NCBI GenBank assembly: GCA_039812685.1
Contig: JBDIBB010000074.1
Coordinates: forward strand, 1 to 20,105
Direction of reading: 5' to 3'
Length of the DNA: 20,105 nt
Source: JBDIBB01 sp039812685
Lineage (GTDB): Bacteria; Acidobacteriota; Vicinamibacteria; Vicinamibacterales; JAFNAJ01
Shown here: positions 9,001 to 16,574 of the stretch, in pieces
Position numbering within the stretch: the first letter of the stretch is position 1
How the letters are laid out: the number at the start of each line of letters is the position of its first letter
Translations under genes and position numbers: made by a program
The notes under the pieces: generated by a model
The model's database searches: none
What the model saw: only the letters and a program-made list of their open reading frames with translations
What the model was told of the DNA's origin: nothing

Positions 9001-9528
9001 CTACTTCGTTTCCCAGCTCACGTTGCCGGTGTCATCGGTGACGTGGACGACGACGGTCACCTCCTGGCCCTCCCCGCCCGTGGCCCGGCACTCGAACGTG
9101 TCGCCCGCCTTCGTGGCGCGCCACCGTTCGCCGCACGTCACCAGCGCGTCGAGGCTCGCCTGTTCCGCCAGGCCCTGCCGCACCGACGCCTCGACCTTGG
9201 AGAGATCCAGCAGGCCCTCGGTCTTGGCCACTTCCCAGGCGATGTTGCCGTCGGCGTCCTTCTGGGTCACCCGCACCGTGAGGCGGCCTCCGGCGCCCGG
9301 CGTGGCGATGCAGTCGAACGTGTCGCCCGCCTTCATCTCCCGCGAGTCGGGGCACTTCACCGACGCGATGGCCATCGTGAGCTGACTCGTCAGCCCCTCG
9401 CTGATGGCTTTCGAGGTGCTCTCCATGTTCAGGGACCGGGTGCAGCCGGCCGGTGCGAGCAGTGCCGCGAGCCCGATGACCAGCGACGCGCGGCGAATGA
9501 ACGACGAGAAGGGGAGAGGGAATGCCAT
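9001..9528 (-). CDS. Probable lipoprotein with two tandem DUF4333-like domains
   Basis: The 175-residue product starts with a charged N-terminus and a hydrophobic segment (about 14-27) ending in A-P-A-G-Cys29, a slightly atypical lipobox. Export and lipid attachment are therefore likely. Two related modules follow (about 42-100 and 112-173). Each has a Cys, the string KAGDTF, a second Cys, a V-x-V strand and D-x-x-GN-x-x-WE. The cysteine pairs are 59/73 and 132/147 and are probably disulfides. This pattern matches my recollection of DUF4333, which is best known from actinobacterial envelope proteins. The start at 9528 is supported by AAGGAG (minus strand, 9542-9537) eight bases upstream. Function is unknown. 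It is 47 bases downstream of another small envelope gene on the same strand. Confidence 0.75.
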   Translation of the reverse strand: MAFPLPFSSFIRRASLVIGLAALLAPAGCTRSLNMESTSKAISEGLTSQLTMAIASVKCPDSREMKAGDTFDCIATPGAGGRLTVRVTQKDADGNIAWEVAKTEGLLDLSKVEASVRQGLAEQASLDALVTCGERWRATKAGDTFECRATGGEGQEVTVVVHVTDDTGNVSWETK

Positions 9529-9575
9529 GGACAGGGCTCCTTGCGTGGAGGTGGTGCCAGCCGCGACGCCTCGCG

Positions 9576-9998
9576 TCACGACGCACCGAGGGTGTAGGAG
9601 AGCAGCACCCAGCGGCCGTTCTCCTCCACGAGGGAGAACGACACCGGGACGGTGGTTCCGGCCTTGAGGGTCGCCGTCCCCTCGAGCCTGGTGACGCCGC
9701 CCTCGATCGAGCGGCTCGAGAAGCTGGTGCTGGTCACGGCAAACAGCGACGGCCGGGCGTTGACCGCCGCCGTGAAGGCCTCGATCGGCTGGGCCTCCTT
9801 GAGCGGCACCGAGAAGTGGCCGTGCGCCCTGGCGTAATCGCCGGCCGCGGCGGCGTCGAGGAAGTCGCTGACGACGCGCTCGGGCTCGGCGGTCAGGCGT
9901 CCGACCACGAGGAACGTGACGGCGACGAAGGCCGCCACGAGCAGCAGCAGCCCGCCGCAACCGATGCCGATGTACTTCAGCCAGGGGCGCTGTGCCAT
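9576..9998 (-). CDS. Small single-helix membrane protein, possible NTF2-like domain
   Basis: I do not recognise this 140-residue protein. A basic start (MAQRPWLKY) leads to one hydrophobic helix (about 10-33), which suggests a signal anchor with the rest outside the membrane. The soluble part begins AEPERVVSDFLDAAAAGDYARAH, a helical opening like that of NTF2-like/DUF4878-type folds. It ends in beta strands (VSFSLVEENGRWVLLSYTLG), the usual closing hairpin of such folds. The start at 9998 is preferred over one nine codons upstream because it gives a clean positive N-terminus, though the ribosome binding site is weak. It is first in a likely two-gene unit with the DUF4333 lipoprotein and divergent from leuS. 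A shared periplasmic role is inference only. Confidence 0.65.
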   Translation of the reverse strand: MAQRPWLKYIGIGCGGLLLLVAAFVAVTFLVVGRLTAEPERVVSDFLDAAAAGDYARAHGHFSVPLKEAQPIEAFTAAVNARPSLFAVTSTSFSSRSIEGGVTRLEGTATLKAGTTVPVSFSLVEENGRWVLLSYTLGAS

Positions 9999-10274
9999 GC
10001 GACGACCTGCTCGGAGCCGATCCACCCGACGACCGTTCGATCGCCGGACGAAGCCTCGGGGTGGACGGTGACCGCTGGCATCTTACGCGAAGTGGGGCGC
10101 CGTCGCGCGGCACGCCGAGTGCGGGGGTGCGGGCGGTGGGCGGGAGGGAGGGCATGAGGGCATGCCGGCCGCCGGGCCGCCGGGCGGGCTACGCTATAAT
10201 TCCCAATTCGTCGCGGCGCGTGCTCGCCGCGTGTCAATCACGACAACCTTCGTCACGCGCGTCCTCGTCATCCC
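9999..10274. other. Divergent intergenic region upstream of leuS
   Basis: These 276 bases separate the small minus-strand membrane gene from leuS. The right half holds GC-rich runs (GCCGCCGGGC repeated at about 10168-10190) and a GGCAT/ATGCC inverted repeat (10151-10166), directly followed by a perfect TATAAT at 10195-10200. A TAAGAT hexamer on the minus strand (10085-10080) is a weak candidate -10 for the leftward pair. I see no gene, tRNA or T-box-like structure here. Confidence 0.5.
10195..10200 (+). promoter_or_regulatory. leuS promoter -10 (TATAAT)
   Basis: A perfect consensus -10 hexamer stands in otherwise GC-rich intergenic DNA, 74 bases before the leuS start. No TTGACA-like -35 is seen at 16-18 bases upstream, where the sequence is pure G and C. 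The leader would be about 68 bases long. Confidence 0.55.
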
Positions 10275-12848
10275 GTGGCCGATTACCTTCCGCAGCAGAT
10301 CGAGCAGAAGTGGCAGCAGCAGTGGGCCGAGACCGGCGCCTTCGAGGTGACCGAGGACCGGTCGCGCCCGAAGTTCTACTGCCTGGAGATGTTCGCCTAC
10401 CCCTCGGGCCACGCCCACGTGGGGCACGTCCGCAACTACATCATCGGCGACATCGTCGCGCGCCTGAAGCGGATGCAGGGCTTCAACGTGCTGCACCCGT
10501 TCGGGTGGGACGCCTTCGGCCTGCCGGCCGAGAACGCGGCGATCAAGAACAGGCTGCATCCCGAGGCCTGGACGCTCGAGAACATCGCCTACATGAAGGG
10601 CCAGCTCCAGCGCCTCGGGATCAGCTATGCGTGGGGGCGCGAGCTGGCGACCTGCCTGCCCGAGTACTACCACTGGAACCAGTGGCTGTTCGTGCGGATG
10701 TACGAGCGGGGCCTGGCCTACCGGCGGCGGTCCTCGGTGAACTGGTGCCCGAGCTGCCAGACCGTGCTCGCCAACGAGCAGGTGGTGGACGGCGGCTGCT
10801 GGCGGTGCGGCACCAGTGTGATCCACCGCGACCTCGAGCAGTGGTTCTTCCGCATCACCGACTACGCCGACGAGCTGCTCTCGGCCGCCGACGGGCTCAC
10901 CGACTGGCCCGAGAAGGTGCTGACGATGCAGCGGAACTGGATCGGGCGATCGGAAGGCGCCCGGATCACCTTCCCGCTGCCGGCCGGCGATCGTGCCGGC
11001 GAGAGCGCCGGTCCGGCGTGGGCGGGCGCGCCTGGCGGCGTGGAAGTGTTCACCACGCGCATCGACACCATCTTCGGCGCCACCTTCGTGCTGCTCGCGC
11101 CCGAGCATGCGCTGGTCGAGCGCTTCGTCGCGCAGGCGTCCGACCCGGGCACCCTGCGGGCGCAACTGGAGCGCTTCAGGCGCCAGGACCGGCTCGCGCG
11201 CCTCTCGGGCGAGGTCGAGAAGGAAGGCTTCGACACCGGCCGCACCGTGATCAACCCGTTCACGCGGCAGCCGGTGCCCGTGTGGGTGGCCAACTTCGTG
11301 CTCGGCGAATACGGCACCGGCGCCGTGATGGGCGTGCCGGCACACGACGAGCGCGACTTCGAGTTCGCGCGCAAGTACGGCCTGCGGGTGAAGGCCGTCG
11401 TCCAGCCGGCGGATGGACCCGCGCTCGACGGCGACGCGATGGCGGCGGCCTTCGTCGAGGACGGGACGCTCGCCGACTCGGGCGAGTTCAGCGGCCTGCC
11501 GTCGCGCGAGGCGTGGCAGCGGATGACGCGCCACGCCGAGTCGCAGGGCCTCGGCACGCGCACCGTGCAGTTCCGGCTGAAGGACTGGGGCATCTCACGG
11601 CAGCGTTACTGGGGCACGCCGATCCCGATGATCCACTGCGCGGCCTGCGGCATCGTCCCGGTGCCCGACCGCGACCTGCCGGTGGTGCTGCCGAAGGTCG
11701 TGGAGTTCTCGGGCCGCGGCGACTCGCCGCTCGCGCAGATCCCTGAGTTCGTGAACGTGACGTGCCCGGCGTGCGGGGGCGCCGCGCGGCGCGAAACCGA
11801 CACGATGGACACCTTCGTCGATTCGTCCTGGTACTTCTACCGCTTCTGCGACGCGCACAACGACGCCGCGCCGTTCGATCCCGCCCGGGTAGGCTACTGG
11901 GCGCCGGTCGACTTCTACAGCGGCGGCGTGGAGCACGCCATCCTGCACCTGATCTACTCGCGCTTCTTCGCGCGCGTGTTCCGCGATCTCGGCATGGTGG
12001 AGCACGACGAGCCGTTCGCGCGCCTGCTCACCCAGGGCATGGTGCTCAAGGACGGCCACGTCATGTCGAAGTCGAAGGGCAACGTCGTCGACCCCGACGA
12101 CATGATCCGCAAGTACGGCGCGGACGCCCTGCGGCTGTACGTGATGTTCGTCGCGCCGCCCGAGAAGGAGGTGGAGTGGACCGACGCGGGGCTCGAGGGC
12201 AGCGCGCGGTTCCTGTCGCGCGTGTGGCGGTTCGTGGAGCCGCTGTGCCCGACGCTGCGCGGTGCGCCCGCCTCGGCCGCCGGGCTCGACCTGACGACCG
12301 CCGAGCGCGCCCTGCGGCGCAAGACGCATCAGACCATCCAGAAGGTGACCGGCGATCTCTACCCGCGCGTCCACCTGAACACCGCGATCTCGGCCCTCAT
12401 GGAGCTCGTCAACGAGCTCTATGCCTTCGGCGAGCAGGGCGGGCTGCTCAGGAGCGGCCGGCGCGCCGGCGAAGGCACCACCGGCATCGAGCAGGTCGAG
12501 ACGTGCGCGGTCCTGCGCGAGGCCTGCGAGGCCCTCGTGCTGATGCTGTCTCTGTTCTGTCCCCATTTCTGCGAGGAACTGTGGCAGGCGCTGGGGCACG
12601 ACGGCGGCCTGGCGGCGGCGCGGTGGCCCGTGGCCGACGAGGCCGCGGCCCGGGCCGACGAGGTGGAGTACGCCGTGCAGGTGAACGGCAAGGTGCGGGC
12701 GCGGCTGACGGTCGCCGCCGATGCCGCTGACCAGGAGATCGAGGCCGCCGCGCGCACACACCCCCAGGTGCAGGCCCACATCGCGGGCAGGACCGTCCGC
12801 AAGGTGGTGATCGTCCGCGGGCGCCTCGTGGGCATCGTGGCGAACTAG
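10275..12848 (+). CDS. leuS: Leucyl-tRNA synthetase
   Basis: This 857-residue class I synthetase charges tRNA-Leu. The HIGH-type motif is HVGH at 48-51 within YPSGHAHVGHVRNYIIGD. The KMSKS-type loop is VMSKS at 596-600. The CP1 editing domain shows the threonine-rich FTTRIDT (259-265) and GTGAVMGVPAHDERD (347-361), whose final Asp361 matches the editing-site aspartate. Cysteine pairs (CPSC/CWRC and CAAC/CPAC) suggest zinc-binding modules. The C-terminus VNGKVRARLTV is typical. The length is normal for bacterial LeuRS. The GTG start gives the family N-terminus (DYLPQQIEQKWQ), but no ribosome binding site is evident. It leads the leuS-lptE-holA operon. Confidence 0.97.
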   Translation: MADYLPQQIEQKWQQQWAETGAFEVTEDRSRPKFYCLEMFAYPSGHAHVGHVRNYIIGDIVARLKRMQGFNVLHPFGWDAFGLPAENAAIKNRLHPEAWTLENIAYMKGQLQRLGISYAWGRELATCLPEYYHWNQWLFVRMYERGLAYRRRSSVNWCPSCQTVLANEQVVDGGCWRCGTSVIHRDLEQWFFRITDYADELLSAADGLTDWPEKVLTMQRNWIGRSEGARITFPLPAGDRAGESAGPAWAGAPGGVEVFTTRIDTIFGATFVLLAPEHALVERFVAQASDPGTLRAQLERFRRQDRLARLSGEVEKEGFDTGRTVINPFTRQPVPVWVANFVLGEYGTGAVMGVPAHDERDFEFARKYGLRVKAVVQPADGPALDGDAMAAAFVEDGTLADSGEFSGLPSREAWQRMTRHAESQGLGTRTVQFRLKDWGISRQRYWGTPIPMIHCAACGIVPVPDRDLPVVLPKVVEFSGRGDSPLAQIPEFVNVTCPACGGAARRETDTMDTFVDSSWYFYRFCDAHNDAAPFDPARVGYWAPVDFYSGGVEHAILHLIYSRFFARVFRDLGMVEHDEPFARLLTQGMVLKDGHVMSKSKGNVVDPDDMIRKYGADALRLYVMFVAPPEKEVEWTDAGLEGSARFLSRVWRFVEPLCPTLRGAPASAAGLDLTTAERALRRKTHQTIQKVTGDLYPRVHLNTAISALMELVNELYAFGEQGGLLRSGRRAGEGTTGIEQVETCAVLREACEALVLMLSLFCPHFCEELWQALGHDGGLAAARWPVADEAAARADEVEYAVQVNGKVRARLTVAADAADQEIEAAARTHPQVQAHIAGRTVRKVVIVRGRLVGIVAN

Positions 12849-12872
12849 GGCAGCCGGAGACGGAGCCTTCAA

Positions 12873-13433
12873 GTGACACCCCCGACATCCAGACGCCCGT
12901 GGGGCGCCGTCGTCGTCGCGCTGGTCCTGTCGGCGCTCACCGGGTGCGGATACGCGCTTGCGGGCCGCGGATCGTTCCTGCCCGAACACATCCGCACCAT
13001 CGGCGTGCCGCTGCTGGTGAACAACACCACCGCCTTCGACGTGGAGCAATCGCTGACGCTGCGCGTGCGCGAGGCGTTCATCTCGCGCGGACGCTACAAG
13101 GTGGTGCCCGATTCCACCGATGCCGACGCGCTGCTCACCGGCGAGATCCTGTCGATCAACGCCAGCCCGAGCGGCTTCGACGACCAGCAGCGCGCCACCC
13201 GCTACGTGGTGCTGATGGTCGTGAGGATGGAGTTCCGCGATCTGCGCCAGGATCGGATCCTGTGGCAGAACGCCGCGCTCACCTTCCGCGAGGAATACGA
13301 TCTCGCCACGGCCGCCGGTGGCGCGTCGCTGGGCGATGTCGGCACCTTCTTCGGCTCGGGCAGCAACGCGCTCGAGCGCATGTCCACCGACTTCGCGAAG
13401 ACGGTCGTCTCATCCATCCTCGAGGCGTTCTGA
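12873..13433 (+). CDS. lptE: LPS-assembly lipoprotein LptE
   Basis: This 186-residue outer-membrane lipoprotein would plug the LptD barrel and help insert lipopolysaccharide. The signal sequence (residues 8-24) ends in the lipobox LTGC with Cys25, followed by GYALAGRGSFLP. It continues IRTIGVPLLVNNT, the LptE family opening, then alternating strands and helices (VEQSLTLRVREAFISRGRYKVV). The GTG start at 12873 has GGAG at 12862-12865. The family is poorly conserved, so the call relies on the lipobox, the G-Y-x-L-x-G start and the position between leuS and holA, which is a common arrangement. The gene implies an LPS-bearing outer membrane. Confidence 0.88.
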   Translation: MTPPTSRRPWGAVVVALVLSALTGCGYALAGRGSFLPEHIRTIGVPLLVNNTTAFDVEQSLTLRVREAFISRGRYKVVPDSTDADALLTGEILSINASPSGFDDQQRATRYVVLMVVRMEFRDLRQDRILWQNAALTFREEYDLATAAGGASLGDVGTFFGSGSNALERMSTDFAKTVVSSILEAF

Positions 13434-13542
13434 CATGGCGCGACCTGCCTGTGGCTGGCCGGCGCCGGGCTCTCTGGTCCCTGGTCTCCCGCCGGCAGAT
13501 CGCGGCCGGCCCGGACGTCGCTGACACGGCGCCGCCGAGTTC

Positions 13543-14538
13543 ATGCCCACCGTCGACCAGCAGCACGTGCGCCACGCTCTCGGGACGGACCGCGCGGCGC
13601 CGCTCTATCTGCTCGTGGGCGATGACGCGTCCGGGAAGGCGCCGCTGGTGAAGGCCTTCGAGGAGAGCGTCGACGCCGGCCTGCGCCCCTTCAACTTCGA
13701 CCGGTTCTATGCCGACGAAGCCGCCACCCGGGTGGTGGACATCGTCGCGGCGGCGCGCACGCTGCCGATGATGGCCCCGCGTCGCGTCGTGGTGGTGCTG
13801 CGCGCCGAGGCGCTGTTCAGGTCGCGGGCCCGCGGTGAGGACGAGGCCGGCGACGAGTCGACCGCGCTCAAGGCCCTCGAGGAGTACGTGGCATCACCGT
13901 CGCCCGAGACGAGCCTCGTGTTCGTCGCCAGCGACGTCAACCGCACGCTGCGCCTGACGAAGCTCCTGCTCAAGCAGGCCGACGTCGTGGAGTTCTGGGG
14001 CCTCAAGGCCGACCGCGAGGCGCGCGGCGCGGGCGCGGTGAAGGACGCGCTGGTCCGTGGGGCGGTCTTCGTCGCCGAGACGCTCCAGGAGGCGGGGCTG
14101 GCGATCGACAAACCCGCCATCGGGGCACTGCTGGAGCACGCGGGCACCGACATCGCCGTGCTGCGCAACACCGTGGACCAGCTCGCGAACTACGGCCGCG
14201 GGCGTGGGCGGGTGACGCTCGACGACGTGCGCGCGCTGGCGCGCGGGGCCGCCGTCGTCAACGACTGGGCGCTCACCGACGCCGTCTCGGCCGGCGCGGC
14301 GCGCGAGGCGCTCACGCAACTGCGGCGGCAACTGGACGAGGGCCGATCGCCCTTCCAGATTCACGGCATGCTCGGCTGGTGGGTGCGGGAGCGGCTGCCG
14401 GGGCTGCGCGAGCCGCAGGTGCCGGCGGCCGTCGAGAGCCTGCTGCGCGCGGACCTCGACCTCAAGTCCTCGGCCGACCCGCAGGTGGTGCTCGAGCGCC
14501 TCGTGGTGGAGTTGTGCGAGGGCGGACGCCGGCACTGA
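13543..14538 (+). CDS. holA: DNA polymerase III delta subunit
   Basis: This 331-residue clamp-loader subunit opens the beta sliding clamp during replication. The N-terminal domain carries PLYLLVGDDASGKA (residues 20-33). This is a P-loop-like stretch with GxxxxGK but Ala instead of Ser/Thr, as expected for a subunit that does not hydrolyse ATP. Strands VVVVLRAEALF and TSLVFVASDVNRTLRLTKLLL follow in the usual places. The C-terminal helical collar includes FQIHGMLGWWVRERL. An in-frame stop at 13522-13524 restricts the start to the ATG at 13543 or slightly upstream. The gene lies 109 GC-rich bases after lptE and converges on rpsT. Moderate sequence divergence is normal for this family, and context makes the call firm. 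Confidence 0.9.
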   Translation: MPTVDQQHVRHALGTDRAAPLYLLVGDDASGKAPLVKAFEESVDAGLRPFNFDRFYADEAATRVVDIVAAARTLPMMAPRRVVVVLRAEALFRSRARGEDEAGDESTALKALEEYVASPSPETSLVFVASDVNRTLRLTKLLLKQADVVEFWGLKADREARGAGAVKDALVRGAVFVAETLQEAGLAIDKPAIGALLEHAGTDIAVLRNTVDQLANYGRGRGRVTLDDVRALARGAAVVNDWALTDAVSAGAAREALTQLRRQLDEGRSPFQIHGMLGWWVRERLPGLREPQVPAAVESLLRADLDLKSSADPQVVLERLVVELCEGGRRH

Positions 14539-14540
14539 CG

Positions 14541-14558
14541 CCCGGCGCCCCTGCCGGG
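14541..14558. terminator. Shared hairpin between convergent holA and rpsT
   Basis: CCCGGC (14541-14546) pairs with GCCGGG (14553-14558) around a six-base loop. It fills most of the 28 bases between the two stop codons. It starts two bases after the holA TGA and could act in both directions. There is no T-tract on either side. Confidence 0.35.
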
Positions 14559-14566
14559 AAGGTGGC

Positions 14567-14851
14567 CTACCTGGTCGCAGCCGCGGGCGCGGCGGGGCGG
14601 TTGAGGCGCTTCATCAGGCGCGACTTGTAGCGGCCAGCGGTGTTGTCGTGGATGACGCCCTTGCCGACCAGCTTGTCGATGAGCGACACGGTGTCCGACA
14701 GCTTCGCCAGCGCCGTCTCCCGGTCGCCCTTCGCGATGGCCGTGCGCATCGCCTTCAACGCGTGACGGAGACGGCTGCGGTACTGGCGGTTGCGCTCCCG
14801 CCGGGCTTCGCTCTGCTTGTGCGCCTTCAGCGCCGATTCGTGATTGGCCAC
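14567..14851 (-). CDS. rpsT: Small ribosomal subunit protein bS20
   Basis: This 94-residue, strongly basic protein binds 16S rRNA and helps assemble the 30S subunit. The N-terminus ANHESALKAHKQSEARRERNRQYRSRL and the central DKLVGKGVIHDNTAGRYKSRLMKRLN are unmistakable S20. The tail PAAPAAATR is a common alanine-rich extension. Translation starts at GTG (14851), with GAGGA (minus strand, 14865-14861) nine bases upstream. In other bacteria S20 limits its own translation, and the roughly 75-base leader here would give room for such control, but I see no specific structure. It converges on holA. Confidence 0.97.
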   Translation of the reverse strand: MANHESALKAHKQSEARRERNRQYRSRLRHALKAMRTAIAKGDRETALAKLSDTVSLIDKLVGKGVIHDNTAGRYKSRLMKRLNRPAAPAAATR

Positions 14852-14933
14852 GGAACGATATCCTCGTGAACTGCGGCGCCTTCCTCACGGAGCGGCCTCT
14901 CGGCACGACCCGTCCCTGCGCCTGGAACACGAG

Positions 14934-14939
14934 AGTATA
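14934..14939 (-). promoter_or_regulatory. rpsT promoter, extended -10 (TGC-TATACT)
   Basis: Reading the minus strand, TGC precedes TATACT, matching an extended -10 element (TGn plus hexamer). The predicted start leaves a leader of about 75 bases before the rpsT GTG. No -35 match is visible, which extended -10 promoters tolerate. Confidence 0.55.
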
Positions 14940-15031
14940 GCACGCGAACTCGCCCGTGGCGGGGCACACGCGCCCATGGAGGTCCCGGGCTGGCCCGACG
15001 CCGTCGGCGGCGGGGCGGACGCCGTCTGCCC

Positions 15032-15436
15032 CTACCCGCCCTGGTCCTCCTTCAACCATCGCAACTGCCGACGCTGCCGCGTGTTGGGCGCGCCCTGGAC
15101 GAGGCGGGTGGGCCTGGCCAGCCGCAGCAGATCGAGCAGCGCCTGTTCCTCGGGCGTGGGCGGCGGCGTCACGTCCTCGTACAGCCGCCGGGCCTCGGCC
15201 TTCGGGATGTGCCGGTCGGCCACGCCTTTCACGATCACCTGCTGCCGCTGGCCGTGCGGCCGGTCGATCCGGATGCGGTCGCCGGCGCGCACGGTGCGAT
15301 GCGGTTTCGCGCGCTGCTCGTTCACCTCGACGCGTCCGGTCTGGCAGGCGCGCTGCGCTTCCGAGCGCGTCCTGAACAGGCACGCGACGTCCAGCCACAC
15401 GTCGAGCCGGAGATCAGGGGCGGCGGTGTCGGCCAT
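15032..15436 (-). CDS. S4-domain RNA-binding protein, Hsp15 (HslR)-like
   Basis: This 134-residue protein resembles Hsp15, which binds 50S subunits carrying stalled nascent chain-tRNA. The S4 domain covers roughly residues 10-57 (RLDVWLDVACLFRTRSEAQRACQTGRVEVN...AGDRIRI). The Hsp15-type extension follows: QQVIVKGVADRHIPKAEARRLYED and a basic tail RQRRQLRWLKED. Length and layout match Hsp15. The Firmicutes relative RqcP is shorter, at roughly 80-90 residues. The ATG at 15436 has no clear ribosome binding site. The gene lies upstream of rpsT on the same strand but about 180 bases away, and rpsT has its own promoter. A role in ribosome rescue is inference from family. Confidence 0.82.
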   Translation of the reverse strand: MADTAAPDLRLDVWLDVACLFRTRSEAQRACQTGRVEVNEQRAKPHRTVRAGDRIRIDRPHGQRQQVIVKGVADRHIPKAEARRLYEDVTPPPTPEEQALLDLLRLARPTRLVQGAPNTRQRRQLRWLKEDQGG

Positions 15437-15585
15437 CGTGGTTCATTGTGCCATCCGGACGGACTCCTGGAGACGGGATTTCCCGGGAGAAGGCGCCTCG
15501 ATCCGCCGCGGAGATCCGCTGGCAGGTGGCATCAGGGGAGCGAAGCGCCGTCGCGCCGAACGCGCCCGCCCGGCGCCGGCTGGGG

Positions 15586-15591
15586 TATGCT
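15586..15591 (+). promoter_or_regulatory. Possible -10 (TATGCT) for the holin-like/TerB pair
   Basis: TATGCT lies 29 bases before the ATG at 15621 and is preceded by TGGGG, as is the candidate at 3373. The predicted transcript start falls just ahead of the GAGGAG ribosome binding site. The 184-base gap to the divergent S4 gene otherwise shows no gene. There is no recognisable -35. Confidence 0.4.
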
Positions 15592-15620
15592 CGTGAGGTC
15601 GGACCCAGAGGAGTGCGTCC

Positions 15621-15983
15621 ATGACCTTCCTGTTGCACTGGCTGGTGACGGCCATCGGTCTCTATGCGGCCGACTATCTCGTCATCGGCATCTCGTTCTC
15701 CAGCCTCACCGCGCTCGTCATCGGCGCGCTCGTGCTCGGCCTCGTCAACGCCGTGGTGCGCCCCGTTCTCCAGATCCTGTCGCTGCCGTTCACGGTGCTC
15801 ACGCTCGGGCTGTTCTACTTCGTGGTCAATGGCATCGCGTTCGCGCTCGCGGCGCTGCTCGTTCCCGGCTTCAACGTGGCATCGCTGTGGTCGGCCATCC
15901 TGGGGGCCCTGATCGTCAGCGTGATCTCGTGGGTCTTCGGCGCCTCCTCGCACTCGAAGAAGCGGGTCACCGTCAGGACCTAG
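15621..15983 (+). CDS. Four-helix membrane protein, phage holin family 4 / YvlD-like
   Basis: This 120-residue integral membrane protein has four hydrophobic helices (about 3-24, 28-46, 54-82 with a break, 86-106) and a short basic tail (SKKRVTVRT). The pattern LVNAVVRPVLQILSLPFTVLTLGLFYFVVNGIAF is the hallmark of the Phage_holin_4_2/YvlD family. The family is widespread on chromosomes and is not itself evidence of a prophage. Its function is unproven; envelope-stress roles have been proposed for some members. GAGGAG (15608-15613) supports the ATG. The TerB-like gene begins four bases after its stop, so the two are almost certainly cotranscribed. Confidence 0.85.
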   Translation: MTFLLHWLVTAIGLYAADYLVIGISFSSLTALVIGALVLGLVNAVVRPVLQILSLPFTVLTLGLFYFVVNGIAFALAALLVPGFNVASLWSAILGALIVSVISWVFGASSHSKKRVTVRT

Positions 15984-15987
15984 GTCG

Positions 15988-16527
15988 ATGGGACTGCTCG
16001 ACTGGCTCGGTCTGGGAGACGATTCGGCGCCCGCGGCGGAAGCCACCGAGGTGGTGTCGCGCATCGGCGCCGTGCTCGAGGCGCTGCCGCCCGACCGCGC
16101 GCGCGTGCTCGCGGCCTTCGCCTACCTTCTCGGCCGCGTGGCGCATGCCGACACTGTCGTCTCGAAGGAGGAGACACAGACCATGCAGCGCCTGCTGCGC
16201 GAGGTCGGCGGGCTGCCAGACGACCAGGCCATGGCCGCGGTGGCGATCGCCAGGCAGCAGAGCTTCGCGCATCGGGGGACCGAGGATTTCCGCGTGTCGC
16301 AGGAGTTCGCGGCCATTGCGACCGAGGCCGACAGGCAGGCCCTGCTGCGCTGCCTGTTCGCGGTCTCGGCCTCCGACGATTCGGTGGTGACGGCCGAGGA
16401 CAACGAGATCCGGCGGATCACGCAGGAACTGAAGATCCCGCACGCGGAGTTCGTGGCGGCCCGTGCGGCGGTGCGCGATCGTCTGGCCGTCCTGCGGCGC
16501 GAACCGCGGCCCGCGCCCACGGGCTGA
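15988..16527 (+). CDS. TerB-family protein
   Basis: This 179-residue, probably cytoplasmic helical protein is TerB-like. Two related helical halves carry acidic motifs, AYLLGRVAHADTVVSKEE (45-62) and LFAVSASDDSVVTAEDNEI (123-141), the typical TerB signature of acidic residues after a helix. In TerB these bind metal ions. TerB proteins are linked to tellurite resistance and stress response, but many, including this type, are uncharacterised. No other ter genes are present. It starts four bases after the membrane protein, which suggests a partner at the membrane. The ribosome binding site is weak, so translation may depend on coupling. The C-terminus is arginine- and proline-rich. Confidence 0.78.
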   Translation: MGLLDWLGLGDDSAPAAEATEVVSRIGAVLEALPPDRARVLAAFAYLLGRVAHADTVVSKEETQTMQRLLREVGGLPDDQAMAAVAIARQQSFAHRGTEDFRVSQEFAAIATEADRQALLRCLFAVSASDDSVVTAEDNEIRRITQELKIPHAEFVAARAAVRDRLAVLRREPRPAPTG

Positions 16528-16574
16528 CGCCGTGGGTGGCCGGAGACGGATCTCGGCTCGGGGGGGCGTGTGTT

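Noticed and set aside
13434..13542. Possible small gene between lptE and holA
   Set aside because: The short frames have no ribosome binding site or recognisable product. The stretch is GC-rich with GCCGGC runs and looks non-coding.
13605..13645. ATPase activity suggested by the GxxxxGK stretch in holA
   Set aside because: Ala follows the lysine instead of Ser/Thr, and delta subunits are known not to hydrolyse ATP. The resemblance is a family relic.
15621..15983. Prophage remnant suggested by the holin-family name
   Set aside because: This family is common on chromosomes. No endolysin, integrase or other phage gene is nearby; the lytic transglycosylase is a cellular type with a signal peptide.
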